Positions 12,384 through 23,938 of a DNA stretch of 64,000 nt are shown here, piece by piece. The notes under the pieces were generated by a model, which worked only from the letters and a program-made list of their open reading frames with translations, did not search any database and was not told where the DNA came from. Source of the DNA: Cytospora piceicola (lineage: Eukaryota; Ascomycota; Sordariomycetes; Diaporthales; Cytosporaceae); assembly GCA_023375675.1 (NCBI GenBank), contig JALQBC010000002.1:372001-436000 (forward strand), read 5' to 3'. The translations under genes were made by a program, and so were the position numbers. The number at the start of each line of letters is the position of its first letter. The first letter of the stretch is position 1.

Positions 12384-13178
12384 TCAATCATCCTCCGGTG
12401 GCAGCTCATCATCAATATACCGGATCAGTGATATCCGCATCTCCGTGGTATCGTTTCCCTTCAACACGTCGCTGATGAAGTGCGCCTCGACCTGCATTTG
12501 CACCATCTCCAGCGCGCCCCGCAGCACGCCGCAGAATATGTTCGAATACCAGAGTTCATCCTGTGCGCGTCCGTCGTCGGGCAACTCCACGAAGTCGGCA
12601 AGAGGGTTCTCTTCGAACACGAGTGAGAACTGCTTGTTGTCGCTGGTCCAGTTGGTTACGGTGGGTGTAATGTTCAGGAAGATCTTGAAGCCCACCTATG
12701 GCCATCATGTCGACTGTCAGCTGGTTCCCCATTTGTAAACCAAACGGTGATCTGATCAACGCACCTTGGCAATCATTTCGGCCGTCTCTCGAAAGTTCGC
12801 GCATCGCTTCATCGTGTTGGACTTGGCAAGGTAGTCCTCGATCAGACGCAGGCCAATGCTGTAGCCCATCTTGTCTAGCTGCTTGTTGACCTCCACATAG
12901 TCGCTATCAAAGTCCTTGCACAGCTGGGCGACTATGGTACCGTAGGTGAGGACGACGAGCTCCGAGTTGACCTTGTCGATTCGTGTCCTTCGGGTATGGT
13001 CAGCGAGAATGCGGGTGCTATATTTACTGTAATACGGAAAGACGAGCTTACTTCCATATCCTATCACCATACCATATCAGCTGAGATTCCCCGAGCAGGT
13101 TCGGAGGGGAAGGCAATAGAGGCGCTTGAAGCGTTGTACATACTCTTCGCCCACACGGGCAGCTTTGTTCGCAGACAT
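12384..13178 (-). CDS. bet3: TRAPP complex subunit Bet3, four exons including a 9-nt microexon
   Basis: Core subunit of the TRAPP tethering complex (the Ypt1/Rab1 exchange factor) at the ER-Golgi. Exons are 13178-13144, 13060-13052, 12987-12765 and 12695-12384, giving 192 aa; yeast Bet3 has 193. Exon 2 is only 9 nt (GATATGGAA). Including it yields GEEIWKTRIDKVN, which parallels yeast GEEIWKNKTEKIN; skipping it loses the conserved I-W-K. Other family signatures are LTYGTIVAQLCKDF, MGYSIGLRLIEDYLA, GFKIFLNITP, ENPLADFVELP and LWYSNIFCGVLRGALEMVQ. The acylated cysteine of the family corresponds to the Cys in AQLCKDF. The gene is divergent from the U5 snRNP gene, with start codons 379 bp apart. 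Confidence 0.95.
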
Positions 13179-13557
13179 GTTTGATAGCGGAGGGTGTCAG
13201 CAGCTCAAATTGAGCTTCGCTGCATTCACTGCGGAATCATCAAACCATGCAAAGCGGTGGCAAGGAGTAACCAGGCTGAGAAGTAACGAGAAAGCGCTGC
13301 CTGCTACAAGCAAGGCTGTGGATGGAGAGCGATAGTGGGGTCACGGCCGGCAAGTACTAGCGCACGGTCCACCAACGCGACTTCCTGACCGGCTCAAAAT
13401 CTCAGCTTCCCAAGATGGCATTTGTCGAAGAGCAACAGAAAGTAAATAACGAAGTCGCTACGCCTCCGACACGCCCACGAACGAACTTAGCCCTCATTCA
13501 TTCCCGGTCCAGCTACCAGAAATTTAGCCGCCCCCTCCCCCCCCCGGAATTACCAAG
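13179..13557. promoter_or_regulatory. divergent promoter between bet3 and the U5-40K gene
   Basis: A 379-bp gap separates the two start codons, so it must contain both promoters and leaders. It includes a C-rich run just before the U5-40K ATG. Both flanking genes are constitutive housekeeping genes, which fits a shared promoter. Confidence 0.6.
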
Positions 13558-14726
13558 ATGTCTGCGGAAAAGAGACCCGCGTCGGATGATCCCTCGGGAC
13601 AGCTGGTGAAACGTCAAAACTTGGGCGAGAGAGCTCTTGCACGAGCCAATGCCTCCGGTTCCAGTGCTTTGGTGCAGTCTGTATGTTCTTAGGTCAAGTA
13701 TCATACCGTCGTTGTGCGCAGGCTAACGTGCGTGTAGGCACCACGGACGAGCAGCCTGCAAGCCCCCGTAATGGAGCTATCTGGACACTCCGGGGAGATC
13801 TTCTCGGCCAAATTCGACCCTACCGGCAACCTCATCGCCTCGGGCTCCATGGACCGCAGCATAAGTAAGCTTCACAGACGGCGCCTCTAATCTAAACGTG
13901 CCAATGGCTAACCTCACCAGTGCTATGGCGAACCTACGGCGACTGCGAGAACTACGGCATTCTAACCGGCCACCGCGGCGCAGTCCTAGACCTGCAGTGG
14001 TCCCGCGATTCCGAGATCCTCTTCTCCGCCTCTGCCGACATGCACCTCGCAAGCTGGGATCTGACCTCCGGCCAAAGGATACGACGCTACGTGGGCCACG
14101 AAGAGGTCATCAACTCGCTCGACATCAGTAAGCGCGGCGAGGAAATGCTCATTAGCGGCAGCGACGACGGTACGATCGGTATCTGGGATCCCAGGACGAA
14201 GAACGCGGCGGACTATATCGAAACACAGTTCCCCATCACCGCGGTTGCGATTTCCGAGGCTGGCAATGAGATTTACGCGGGTGGTATTGACAACGACATC
14301 AAGGTGTGGGATATAAGGAAGAAGGGTGTGGTGTATTCCATGTTGGGACACCAAGATACAATCACATCTCTGCGTGTGTCGCCCGATTCCCAGAGCTTGT
14401 TGTCGTACTCGATGGATTCGACGGCGCGGACGTGGGACATTCGACCATTTGCCCCTACGGAGAGGGCCATTCGTACGTTTGACGGCGCGCCTGTGGGGAT
14501 TGAGAAGAACCTCATCAAGGGTAGCTGGGACAAGGACGGAAAGAAAATTGCTGTGGGGGCAGGAGACGGCACCATGGTCATTTGGTCGAGCGACACCGGC
14601 AAGCTACTTTACAAGCTGCCGGGACACAAAGGGACCGTCAATGTTGCGGAATTCGCGCCCGGCGGAGACCCGATCATCCTCTCTGCGTCGACGGACCGCA
14701 CAATGCTTCTTGGAGAGCTGAGATGA
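13558..14726 (+). CDS. U5 snRNP 40-kDa WD40 protein, three exons
   Basis: Homologue of human SNRNP40 (Prp8-binding protein) and fission yeast Spf38, a spliceosome component. Exons are 13558-13680, 13738-13864 and 13921-14726, giving 351 aa, close to the family's length. The ATG at 13558 has a good context (ccaagATGtc) and gives the charged N-terminal MSAEKRP start. After a short tail come seven WD40 blades covering the rest of the chain. Visible repeat cores include SGHSGEIFSAKFDPTG, TGHRGAVLDLQWSRD, VGHEEVINSLDISKRG, LGHQDTITSLRVSPD and PGHKGTVNVAEFAPGG. Endings such as IKVWDIR, IGIWDPR and ARTWDIR match the family. Both introns are phase-consistent at 56-57 nt. No defects seen. Confidence 0.95.
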
Positions 14727-17357
14727 TGCTAACAGAGGTCTATATTGCTTTGCGGGACACTATCGCAATTCAAAGCCGCGCCTCAATTGTGGCAGGGCCA
14801 TTCGATCGCTCCAATGACAGAGAAGCTATATAACCTGCTTCCTCGGAGGCGCAATGGCGCAGGTTGATAAATGTTTATCATCCCAGGAGAACGGGGAGAC
14901 AAGCCACAAGCCTATTGTGTGCATGGAGGTGCCGCGACCATTCGTCACATTCTGGATTAAGCACGTGTGAGACGGCTATGCAGGTCGCGAGGCAGCCCGG
15001 ATGCTATGCCACTTGTGTAGTAAGTCTTGGTACTTGGCTGTATTCCAGCTCCCGGGAGAGGGCACCCCGCCAAGCTGGGAATGCAGCATGGCATGCGACA
15101 ACATCTTGGGAGCAACGCCTCCGGTGCCATAACGCAGGAACGACCACAGAGGCTGCAAAATCCGCGCCAAGCATGGGGCGGTAAGATCTCGCGAGCCAAC
15201 TGGAGCACTTGAGACTAACCCGCCGGTGCTCGCCTCAAAGGTCGAGCAGACACGAACGATATTCAACAGAATCACTACATGCCGTCTGGCTCTATAAAAC
15301 AAACCCCTTGCAGGAATCGGCCCCGTCTTCTTTTATAGTCTCGTGGAATCACTTGTGCCCCTTACACCCCACGTTTTCTGAAACATGCCAGGTCCAATAG
15401 TTGCCGAAATTCGACAGGCAAGGTGTGGAGATGGCTTCATTCCGAGTCGTTGATAAAGTTCTGGCCACTGCGGTGACACGCAATAGCGAGATGTAGATCT
15501 AAACACTACGTATGCGCGAGTCGGATCAGCGAAGACCACCGCCATCAATGGCCCTGTCAGCGATGCTCATCAGTCATATGGAAACATTGGCTAAAAAGTG
15601 GTACCGCAATTTCTATCGCGTTGCTTTGTTCCTTTCCAATCAAGTTCATAGACCGCAGTCAAATACCTTAGCACACTGCAGCCCATCGCCGACGGCGTTT
15701 GTACCTGACGATAACATGCAGAACAAGGTGCAGTCGATTGGCCCGCGGGTGCCATCGCTAGAAGAACATGAAACAGTACCCGAAGTAGCTCGCAACGCCC
15801 CTGCGTCCGGACCCCTTCAATCATGCAAACTGGCCCCAGTCATGTCACAGCACCTGGCCACCATATTGCGTTCCTGGTCCCCTTTGGGAGACCGGGGGGG
15901 GGTCCCATTCTTCTAGCTTGGAATCCGGGGTCGGATGAAGATCAGGGACAATGAAAGTCTCAGAGTATATTGCTACCCTACCACACACCACACCTACGAA
16001 GATGTATGAGTTGTGATGGATTCGAGGATGGATCCGGGTTGACGGGTTGAAACTTGATGACACCATTACTATGGCGAATTTCCCGAGATTTGCCAAACCT
16101 TGGATGTCTCCCCGGACATGCAGAGACGGCCTGATATCGTTGAACGACAGAAGGGCTTGAGCAACGCAAGGCAAACTGCCCGTGATATTGAGACTTGTGT
16201 GTTTCAACAAAATAACGTTCATGGATCGTATGTGATTCAGCCGTGTGGAGGCTTCGCTTGCCAACTTGGGAAACACTTGAGTCGATTCGTAAGAGTCGAG
16301 AAGCTGTCAGTGGATACTCCTTCTCAACCCTGGGAACATGACAGCCATTTTGAGAAGCTCATCCTGTGTACTATTTCCCGGGGACCTGCAGCATGGTGTG
16401 AACGCATCTGCCATCCACTTGCTGATGTGGGAGGGTTCCTGACCACAAATCAATTCTCTGCTGTCACGATGTTTCTCGACAGTCCCGGATAACACGTCCA
16501 CGAGCCCCTGTGGACTGGCGAAATATCCATGCCATTTACCAATCCTTTGCGAATACCCCATTCGAGTCTCGGCGTTTAACCGCTGCGTCGAGGATCCAAA
16601 TTCTTTGCCCTCGCTTTTGCATAGTTTTGCTTGTGGTGGTCCATTGTTTCTGCGTACCTGCTGCCTCGTCCAAGACATATCGACCGGAGTACATACAAAG
16701 TATATGCCCTCGACGTCTCCAGGTTGTCCTCTCGTTCCTTATTCCCTATCCCGGCGACATATTCCTTCTTTAGGCCCGGCTCTGTGAGCCCCCATTCAAG
16801 CTTTTTATTCTTGCTATATATTTTGTTCCACCTTCAAAGTCACCCTCGAGGACAACTGAGGCAGCCGACTCCAAATCCCACGACGCAGTCGATCACCAAA
16901 CACCTTTCATTTTACTGGAAGATACTCCGTATCTAATATATCCTCTCACTTGGTCACAGCAATCGGCCGGTCCCATTGCATACATCCTGTACCACACACA
17001 ATTCAATACCACGACTAAACAACGGAGACATACGCAGACCAGGAGTAGGCGGCCAAAGTGCAGCGACCTGACATCCATTGTTCTTTCTCAAGATATTGGT
17101 ATCTGAAACACAACCCAAGTTGAATGATTCGCCCAGTGCGGCTTAACATTGAAATCAACTCTCAACAGTCGGGACAATTTGAGGTGTCACGGTCAAAACG
17201 GTCAGCTTGAGGCGACCCTATGCTGCCCTTGACAAGTCTGCCTTGATCGCGCTATCGTACCGAAGTCACTATATGCTTCCAAGGTACACAGATACACAAA
17301 CGTGACCGGCTCACAATAGCTCCACTACTGGGCCCAATCCATACCAATACCAACAAG
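14727..17357. other. gene-free region between two plus-strand genes
   Basis: A 2.6-kb stretch with no credible coding frame. The last 700 bp are pyrimidine-rich and resemble a promoter and 5' leader for the gene at 17358. A G run lies near 15893-15901. Confidence 0.55.
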
Positions 17358-19107
17358 ATGTTCAGCCGCATCATCTTGCGAAGAGAGTCCCTGACCTCTA
17401 GCCGGACATCGGCCGTGACCGACCTAGAGAGCCAGCCCCTCTCACCCACCGACCGGTCTTTCGAGCCTGAAATGGCCGAGCACGGCGGCCACTCTCGCCT
17501 GAACATCCGTCGGCCTTCCATTCCTTCCAGATTCCGCTTCTCGAGCAGCACAGAAGCAACCAGCGCAGTCACGGAGTGGCCGGGTACGAGGCCGGCCCAG
17601 AGATCCCGGCTGTCGAGGTCTCTTACGCACCCGGCGCCGAGGCCGAGTAGCAGTCGTTACCCCGAGGATGACGACTATCTGGACCTGGAGAGCCAGTGCG
17701 CGCCGGACGTCCCACCACTGCCCACGAGCTACAGTGCGGCGCTGGGACCCCCGAGCTCGAGATTGCACTTGCCCTCATGGACGCAAGAGAAACAAATGCT
17801 GGAGGACCCGTACAAGGCACCGTTCTTCCCACCGGTGCCGGCAGTCACGGTCACTGCGCCCGCACCGGTTGCGCAGCCCAATGCCCGCCGTGCCAGCGGG
17901 CCTGGACACGACGGGGAGCTGGATGAGCTATTTGGCGAAGTCAACAGGGCGTACGCGGGGGTCGGGTTCGACGCTGCCGACCCGGCGGAGGAGCAGCTGG
18001 CCGGACTAGCGGAGGATGGCCGGCGGAGACGTCACAAGAAGAAGCATCGCAACGACAGGGATCGCAGCGGGGCCCATCATTCCCGGAAGCATGGACGTGG
18101 GCATGGCCATGGTCATGGCCATGGACACCGGCACAGACACCGACGGGACGGCACGCGCCATGAACGCACGGGTCATGCTGAGGGGCACAGTGGTGAGAAG
18201 AGGAGACGACACACGAAGAAGCGGAGGCACCACGTTCGGGATGACGATGACGAGAGTGAGGGCCCGCATCCCAGGAACTTCATGTTCTGCTTTCCGTGGG
18301 TCAGGAGTCGCAAGATGCGGTCGCAGATCATGCAGTGTTCTGTTTCAGGCCTGTTCTTGACTTGCCTATTGGCTCTCTGTAAGTACTCTACCCTTCTCCC
18401 CCTGAGTGAGGAATCGCACCATCATACTGACCAACCCAACAGACCTAGCACTTTCCGTCACCAAGACCATCAAGGGCAGCGAATTTACCATTCTCATGGT
18501 GATCATCATCCTGGTTGGCGCTATCTTTTTCTTCCAGGCTCTCGTCCGTCTGTGCATACTCATCTTCCGGCCCAAACCGACCGTCGACGAGCGGAGGCGC
18601 AAGCGCCTACCGAAATCATACGGGCCGAGCGGATACGCGGTACCACCAAAGCCGATCCGTGTGACGCTCGCCCGCGACGAGGAGGCCGTGGGCGTCGAGA
18701 GCGAGACGACCAAGACGAACCCTCCGGCCTATGGGCTGTGGAGGGAGAGCGTGCGCGTTGACCCCAACCAGATCTACTGGCAGCGGAACCCGGAGGTGGC
18801 CGAGTCACCCACAGCTGGGGAGCACGAGGTGGTCTCCGACATGAGTGACGACGACGAGCCTCATCATCATCATGATGAGATTTATGATGTTTCTAGCGAG
18901 TCAGAAGACGACGAGGAGGAGGAGGCTTCAGGTAATGAAGGCAGGCCTCATCAGCGCGGCCTGCGCCGCCCGCCTTCGTATATATCCGAGGATGGTGTCA
19001 GCTATATCTTGGAGGCAAGGCCGCGGTCCATGGCGCCGACGATGGATGTCCCGTTGCCGGTACATCCTGCTGAGGCCGGGAGGGTTGCCCTACCGCCGAG
19101 ATGGTGA
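17358..19107 (+). CDS. unrecognised two-TM protein with His/Gly-rich and acidic tracts
   Basis: I do not recognise the family. Exons are 17358-18378 and 18443-19107, giving 561 aa; the 64-nt intron has a CTGACC branch site. The N-terminal ~325 residues are polar and probably disordered: Ser/Arg-rich, then Pro-rich, then a basic stretch from about residue 218 with repeated His-Gly and His-Arg dipeptides. Two hydrophobic segments follow, at about 328-350 and 356-380, joined by a very short loop (TKTIKGSE). The C-terminal ~180 residues are basic at first (RRRKRLPKSYGP), then acidic with a poly-His patch (DDDEPHHHHDE) and a Glu/Asp run. The layout fits a hairpin membrane protein with both long tails on one side, likely cytosolic. 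The His-rich tracts could bind metal, but that is inference. There is no signal peptide. Confidence 0.85.
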
Positions 19108-21808
19108 TGTGTATATCTTTGTTGTAACAAATGGATGTAAGTGTACGCTGGTATTCTTTTTGCAGAGATAGGCACTCAGACGAGGAAAATCAAGGGTGCG
19201 CTACAATCCGAGGCAGGGTAATAAACCACCGAGGCAATGGCACCAAAGGCATTTTCTCGGGCAATATGGTGATGTGAAATTTGGTTCGTATGCAGTGACA
19301 TCCACTGATCTTGCATCAGCTGGCGACTTGTTCAGTTTCGCTGCATGTAACAGCATGCATAGATGTTCTGGCCGGAAGGCTACTTACTCTACCTGATCAA
19401 GTCGGTAAGTCAGTACTGTAAGTACTTAGGTATCTAGCAGCAAATACCTGACTTGGTTGTATATACTATGACTTGACGCCGTTGCATGACGGCCCGCTAT
19501 CCATCATAGCCTAGAAGTGTTATAACTGTTGGAAAGGCTTGTTTAGTACGATCGATGCTGTTTGGTATATATAAATCAATCGGATTGGATGTTTGAGAAC
19601 AGCCCTCGTTCGTTGCGCGGCCTTTCTTCCCCATGTTTCCTTTCCGAATCCAGCACCACTGCAATGAGCACCACCGTAAGCTCGAACCTCATCACGGGAT
19701 CCAAATCCGGAGAAAAGACCAGGGCCTAGAACGTCTACCAGCAGCTTCGAGGAGCATTGACGCAGGACAGAAACCTCCATATGGACCGACAGAACGAAGC
19801 ACCGTGAGCTTGGTTCACCTGCGGCCACAAGCTTCCAAGCTTCCAAGCTTCAAGCTTCAAGCTGCTGCGGAGGATCACCAGCATTCGTGCTTAAATAGGT
19901 ACAGAGCTCTAAGAGGTTGGATGGAGACTAGACTGGCCAGCCCGGGATGGAGCTATGGCGTCCCACGTGAGGGATCCTTGCAGCAGGAAACAAAGTCCAA
20001 GTCAAGTCAAGTCAAGTCAAATCGAGCCAAGCCACTCCGACAGTCCGACTGAACCGTCAACGCCACGAAAACCGTTCGGGGGAGAGAGGAAGAAGGGACT
20101 CGGGGGCAGCTTTCACAAGGAGCGAGACAGGATCAATCAATCGACTAGGATGCATCGATACAAGCACGAATGCACCAATCTATCTGTCTACCCATCTACC
20201 CTTCTAGCTACAGTAGGTATCTATCAGCTTCTAGTTGCCATTAGCCGCAGTCTCTCGGTGTCACACGCCCGCGGACGTTGGCCCCCAGCCGCACTATGCG
20301 GCAAGGAGGTAAATACAGTATTGGGATTGGGCATCTCATGATGGGGTCTGTTCACCCGGGGTGCCCATCCCCTTCTTTCCCCCATGCAGCCATGCAGCCA
20401 TGCTACGGCTAAAGGAGGGATTATTATACGGCATGGTAGACTGGTTATTGGTAGGTAAAAATCCTGGCAGCCCCTACCCCCTGCCACACCTGCCCACTGC
20501 CCACTGCCTGCTGCCCTGGAACCATGGCGGCCCCATACATTTAGCGCGCATTGTCCCTCCCACCCCTCGTGTTGTTGTGCGTCCCGTCTTTCCTTCCCTT
20601 CCTCCTTCTTTCAGCACCACATTCCTTTGCTATCCCTACTCTTTACGAAAGTCTTCGGTTTTAGGACGAGGTTGGAGTGACGAAGAGGTAGTTGCCGTTG
20701 GAAAGGATCAAGGTTGAACAAGAGAAGAAGGTTGAATTATACCTGGAGTTTACGGCCAGACAGAATTTTCCAAAGTCTTATTTGGTGAGTACAGAGACAA
20801 ACAAAGCCTCATACCACGATTGCGCCCCCATTCTTACTCCCACCCGCCCTTATCCTTCCTCCCCCCTCACTTGCGCTTCTACTCCCTCGAAACTATGAGC
20901 ATCCCGCGATTCTCCACGGCGTCAAGAGGATTTCCCTTCGCCTTTCGTAAAGGCACCCTGATATTTCGGATCCGGGCGCCTGCATCGACTACTCCGAGTC
21001 TGCCGAGGAAATCCCGCCGCCGGCGAATATCGAAAAGCGCGCATACGGCATGACGAGTACATCACTGCCGACATATACAAATACCGAGCGCGACGCGAAC
21101 AAAACATACAGTCCCATCCTTTGGGTGGAGGCGGGATAGCAAGTATGGACAAGCGAGGCTATATCAAAGAGCCAAGAGATCACACAGCCTGGCGACCCCA
21201 TACCTCTTCGCCGCATAGGCTGTGCGTTTGTTTCTGGAAGTCGGGATGAAATGCGATTGGGCGTTGGGCGCGTTATGGTTGCCTCGGTCGCTCGCGGCTC
21301 AGCTCGCATGTGTTACCGGTTCCATTTCACTGGAAGGGTCCAGAATGAATCTTGGTCCGTATGCAGGACCAAGCCGCGGGATGCGGTGACCACCAAAGAT
21401 ACGACGGATACCGTACCCTATTGGATCGTTGCACGAGCGTGATGCACGCTGCAAGCCTCCGAGGTTGTGGTCATGTGCGACAAGCCGGTGTTGAATCGCA
21501 TTGGCAGCCATCGCTTGAACCGAGGCAACTCATGGGGCCGCTGCCCATTGGTAGCACAGGAGTCAAATACCAAGTTCCGGCTTCCGAGCTCATCATCAAC
21601 AAACCGACTTTCAGCTCCTCGCGCCATGCCCAGGACCGCGCCTTGGATCCCATGCGAGCCAGGATGTACGAGGCGACAGCCAATCTGGAGCAGATGCGTG
21701 GTCGAAATCGATGCTCATACTCGGCGAACTTTGAATGCTTGATTTTCATGTGTCTAAGGAACGATTTCGCTAACATCGAACCCGTCAACAGTTAAGATTT
21801 AACTCAAG
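19108..21808. other. gene-free region with probable leader intron of the zinc-knuckle gene
   Basis: A 2.7-kb stretch with no credible coding frame. It holds tandem AAGCTTC-type repeats near 19833-19864 and a (CAAGT)n repeat near 19998-20020. From about 20540 on it is pyrimidine-rich, as fungal promoters and leaders often are. A GCTAAC branch site at 21768-21774 followed by CAG at 21789-21791, 17 bp before the ATG, suggests an intron in the 5' leader. GTGAGT at about 20785 is a possible donor. Confidence 0.5.
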
Positions 21809-22547
21809 ATGTCGTCGCTTGCTCGTCGTGCTTGTTACAAGTGTGGCAATGTTGGTCACTATGCGGAGGTTTGCTCCTCCGCAGAACGCCTGTGCTACAA
21901 CTGCAAGCAGCCAGGACATGAGTCTAACCAGTGCCCTCTCCCGAGGACAACTGAGGCCAAGCAGTGCTATCACTGCCAAGGACTGGGTCACGTTCAGGCC
22001 GACTGCCCGACTCTGAGGTTGAGCGGAACTGCGAACCGCTGTTACAGCTGCGGCCAGCCGGGTCACTTGGCTGTAAGTTTATTTTGATGCTACTCCATTC
22101 TATCCATCCCAGCTCGTGTTTCTGACTATGTTATAGCGCGCTTGCCCCAACCCCGCCGGTGCCGGCGTTGCTATGGGTCGTGGAGCTCCTGTTGCCCGTG
22201 GCGGATTTGGCGGCGGCTTCGGACGCGGTGGATATGGTGGTATGCCTCGACCTGCAACTTGCTACAAGTGCGGTGGTCCCAATCACTTCGCCCGGGATTG
22301 CCAGGCTCAGGCCATGAAGTGCTACGCCTGCGGCAAGCTCGGCCACATCTCAAGGGACTGCCCGGCTCCCAACGGAGGTCCTCTCAGCACTGCTGGCAAG
22401 ACTTGCTACCAGTGCGGTGAGGCCGGCCATATCTCGCGGGATTGCCCAAGCAAGCAGCCCATCGGAGAGGTCAGCGCTGTTGCGGAGGTCGACATTACCA
22501 ACGCCATCCCCGCCCCCGTTGTCGCTCCTATCGCCCCTGCTGCCTAA
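21809..22547 (+). CDS. seven-CCHC zinc-knuckle nucleic-acid-binding protein, Gis2/Byr3 type
   Basis: Cytoplasmic single-strand nucleic-acid-binding protein of the CNBP/Gis2/Byr3 family. Relatives bind mRNA and act in translation and stress responses. Exons are 21809-22072 and 22137-22547, giving 224 aa. The intron is 64 nt, with a TGACTATG branch region and TTATAG acceptor. There are seven CX2CX4HX4C knuckles, three before the intron, one spanning it (CYSCGQPGHLA | RAC) and three after. An RGG-like Gly/Arg-rich linker (GGFGGGFGRGGYGG) separates knuckles 4 and 5, as in fungal relatives. The tail is Ala/Pro-rich. The ATG context is tcaagATGtc. Length and knuckle number are normal for the family. 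Confidence 0.95.
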
Positions 22548-23938
22548 TTCCCTCGAACGTGTACCTTGTTTCGATGACCTTTGGATACTAGTGTCTCGGT
22601 TTTGTTTCTTTGTTGGCACATGACCTTCACGACTCACTGCTTTTCTACGGCGTCTTCGGTTCTCACACTTGAGTCACGGCGAACTATCCGGGATCACGAC
22701 TGGAAGAACCGATGCGACTTCACGGGTTTTCACGACTCAATGCTTTCATGTCACCTTTCTGAAGGGCAACTGGTTTCTATTTTTCTGTATTTCTTCCCTT
22801 CAACAGGATGGAAGGAATCTCGGATCTGAGGAAGTGTCGGAGGAGATTGCTACTTACGATACCCCTGTGGAGAAGAGGACGAAACGGGATGGTTCATTTT
22901 TTCTTGTATTCTTTTGGAATGAGTGCAGATGAAAGATCACAAAAAAAAGACCACAATTCTACTCGGGACTATACCAATTCCTTGGCTGTTGTGTGAGAAA
23001 GCGGACGGGGCAGCTGTGAAGGGAGCAAGTGGGAGGGAGCACGTAACCAAACAGGTCGAAATTCGACCTCCGAGTCGACACCGGGGAGGTTACGGACAAC
23101 GATCTTCTAGTCTCATGTCTCGGATACCAAAGTCCGAAGAGCATGGACAAGGTTTAAACCTCAGAATTGAAGAGAAGTGTGCAAAGACAAACGAGGAATC
23201 GGTGTGAGGTGTTGATCGTGGTTGTTTTATGAAATTGGATTGATCATGAACTTGTACCTATGTGGACCCAGATCGCCGCGTGAAGAGTGGCATCCCTTCT
23301 GTGCATTTGCTACCATGTTTACCCAGCGCGACCGTCCGTTCAGAATAATGGCTAGCCCGTAGCATCTCACATTAGTATGTCTACTATGTTAACCACGCAC
23401 TCGGCATGCCGAGGAAGTCCAAAGTTATGACCATGACGTGTGAGTCAGTTGTAAACGATATCAGAACCTGCGAAGCAGGGTGAAGCATGGCGAAGCAGGG
23501 CGAAGCATGGCGAAGCAGGGCGAAGCAGGGCAGTCTCAACGGCCACGGTCCTGCAAAGGTATTTCGTCCGTATATTTGTGACAGAAACGGTCTCCGTGTC
23601 TAGTATGCCACAAAAACGGCACGCCCACTGCGCTCCGTCATTGGAGCAACGATCCGTCCAACCGGCATATGCGCGTCCTCGGGTAGAAACGGTTTTCGCC
23701 GTTACAGAAACGGATGTTGGCCAAACTCCAGGATTGTCTATCGCATTTGCGCACTGCGCTAAAGCTTGGTGGGACTGGTATGACTGAGCCCCCTTCTTAC
23801 TTGAAGTGAAGGACGTGATGACATGAGAGTTTCGACCTTCACAATATGCTCTTGCTCATCGCCAGTGCTCAATTGTGCTCGAACTGATGAGTTCTTGATC
23901 CGTACCGGAATCCCAATCTCGAGTGAAACTCAATTGCG
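22548..23938. other. intergenic region with short tandem repeats
   Basis: Contains the 3' region of the zinc-knuckle gene and, at 23469-23530, a 10-bp tandem repeat. The part at 23570-23790 is repetitive on a small scale: AGAAACGG occurs three times and CACTGCGCT twice. It may be a decayed repeat. No gene recognised. Confidence 0.5.
23469..23530. repeat. six-copy 10-bp tandem repeat
   Basis: The unit is close to GCGAAGCAGG, alternating with GCGAAGCATG, and is repeated about six times without gaps. It is intergenic. No function is evident; such arrays commonly vary in copy number between strains. Confidence 0.85.
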
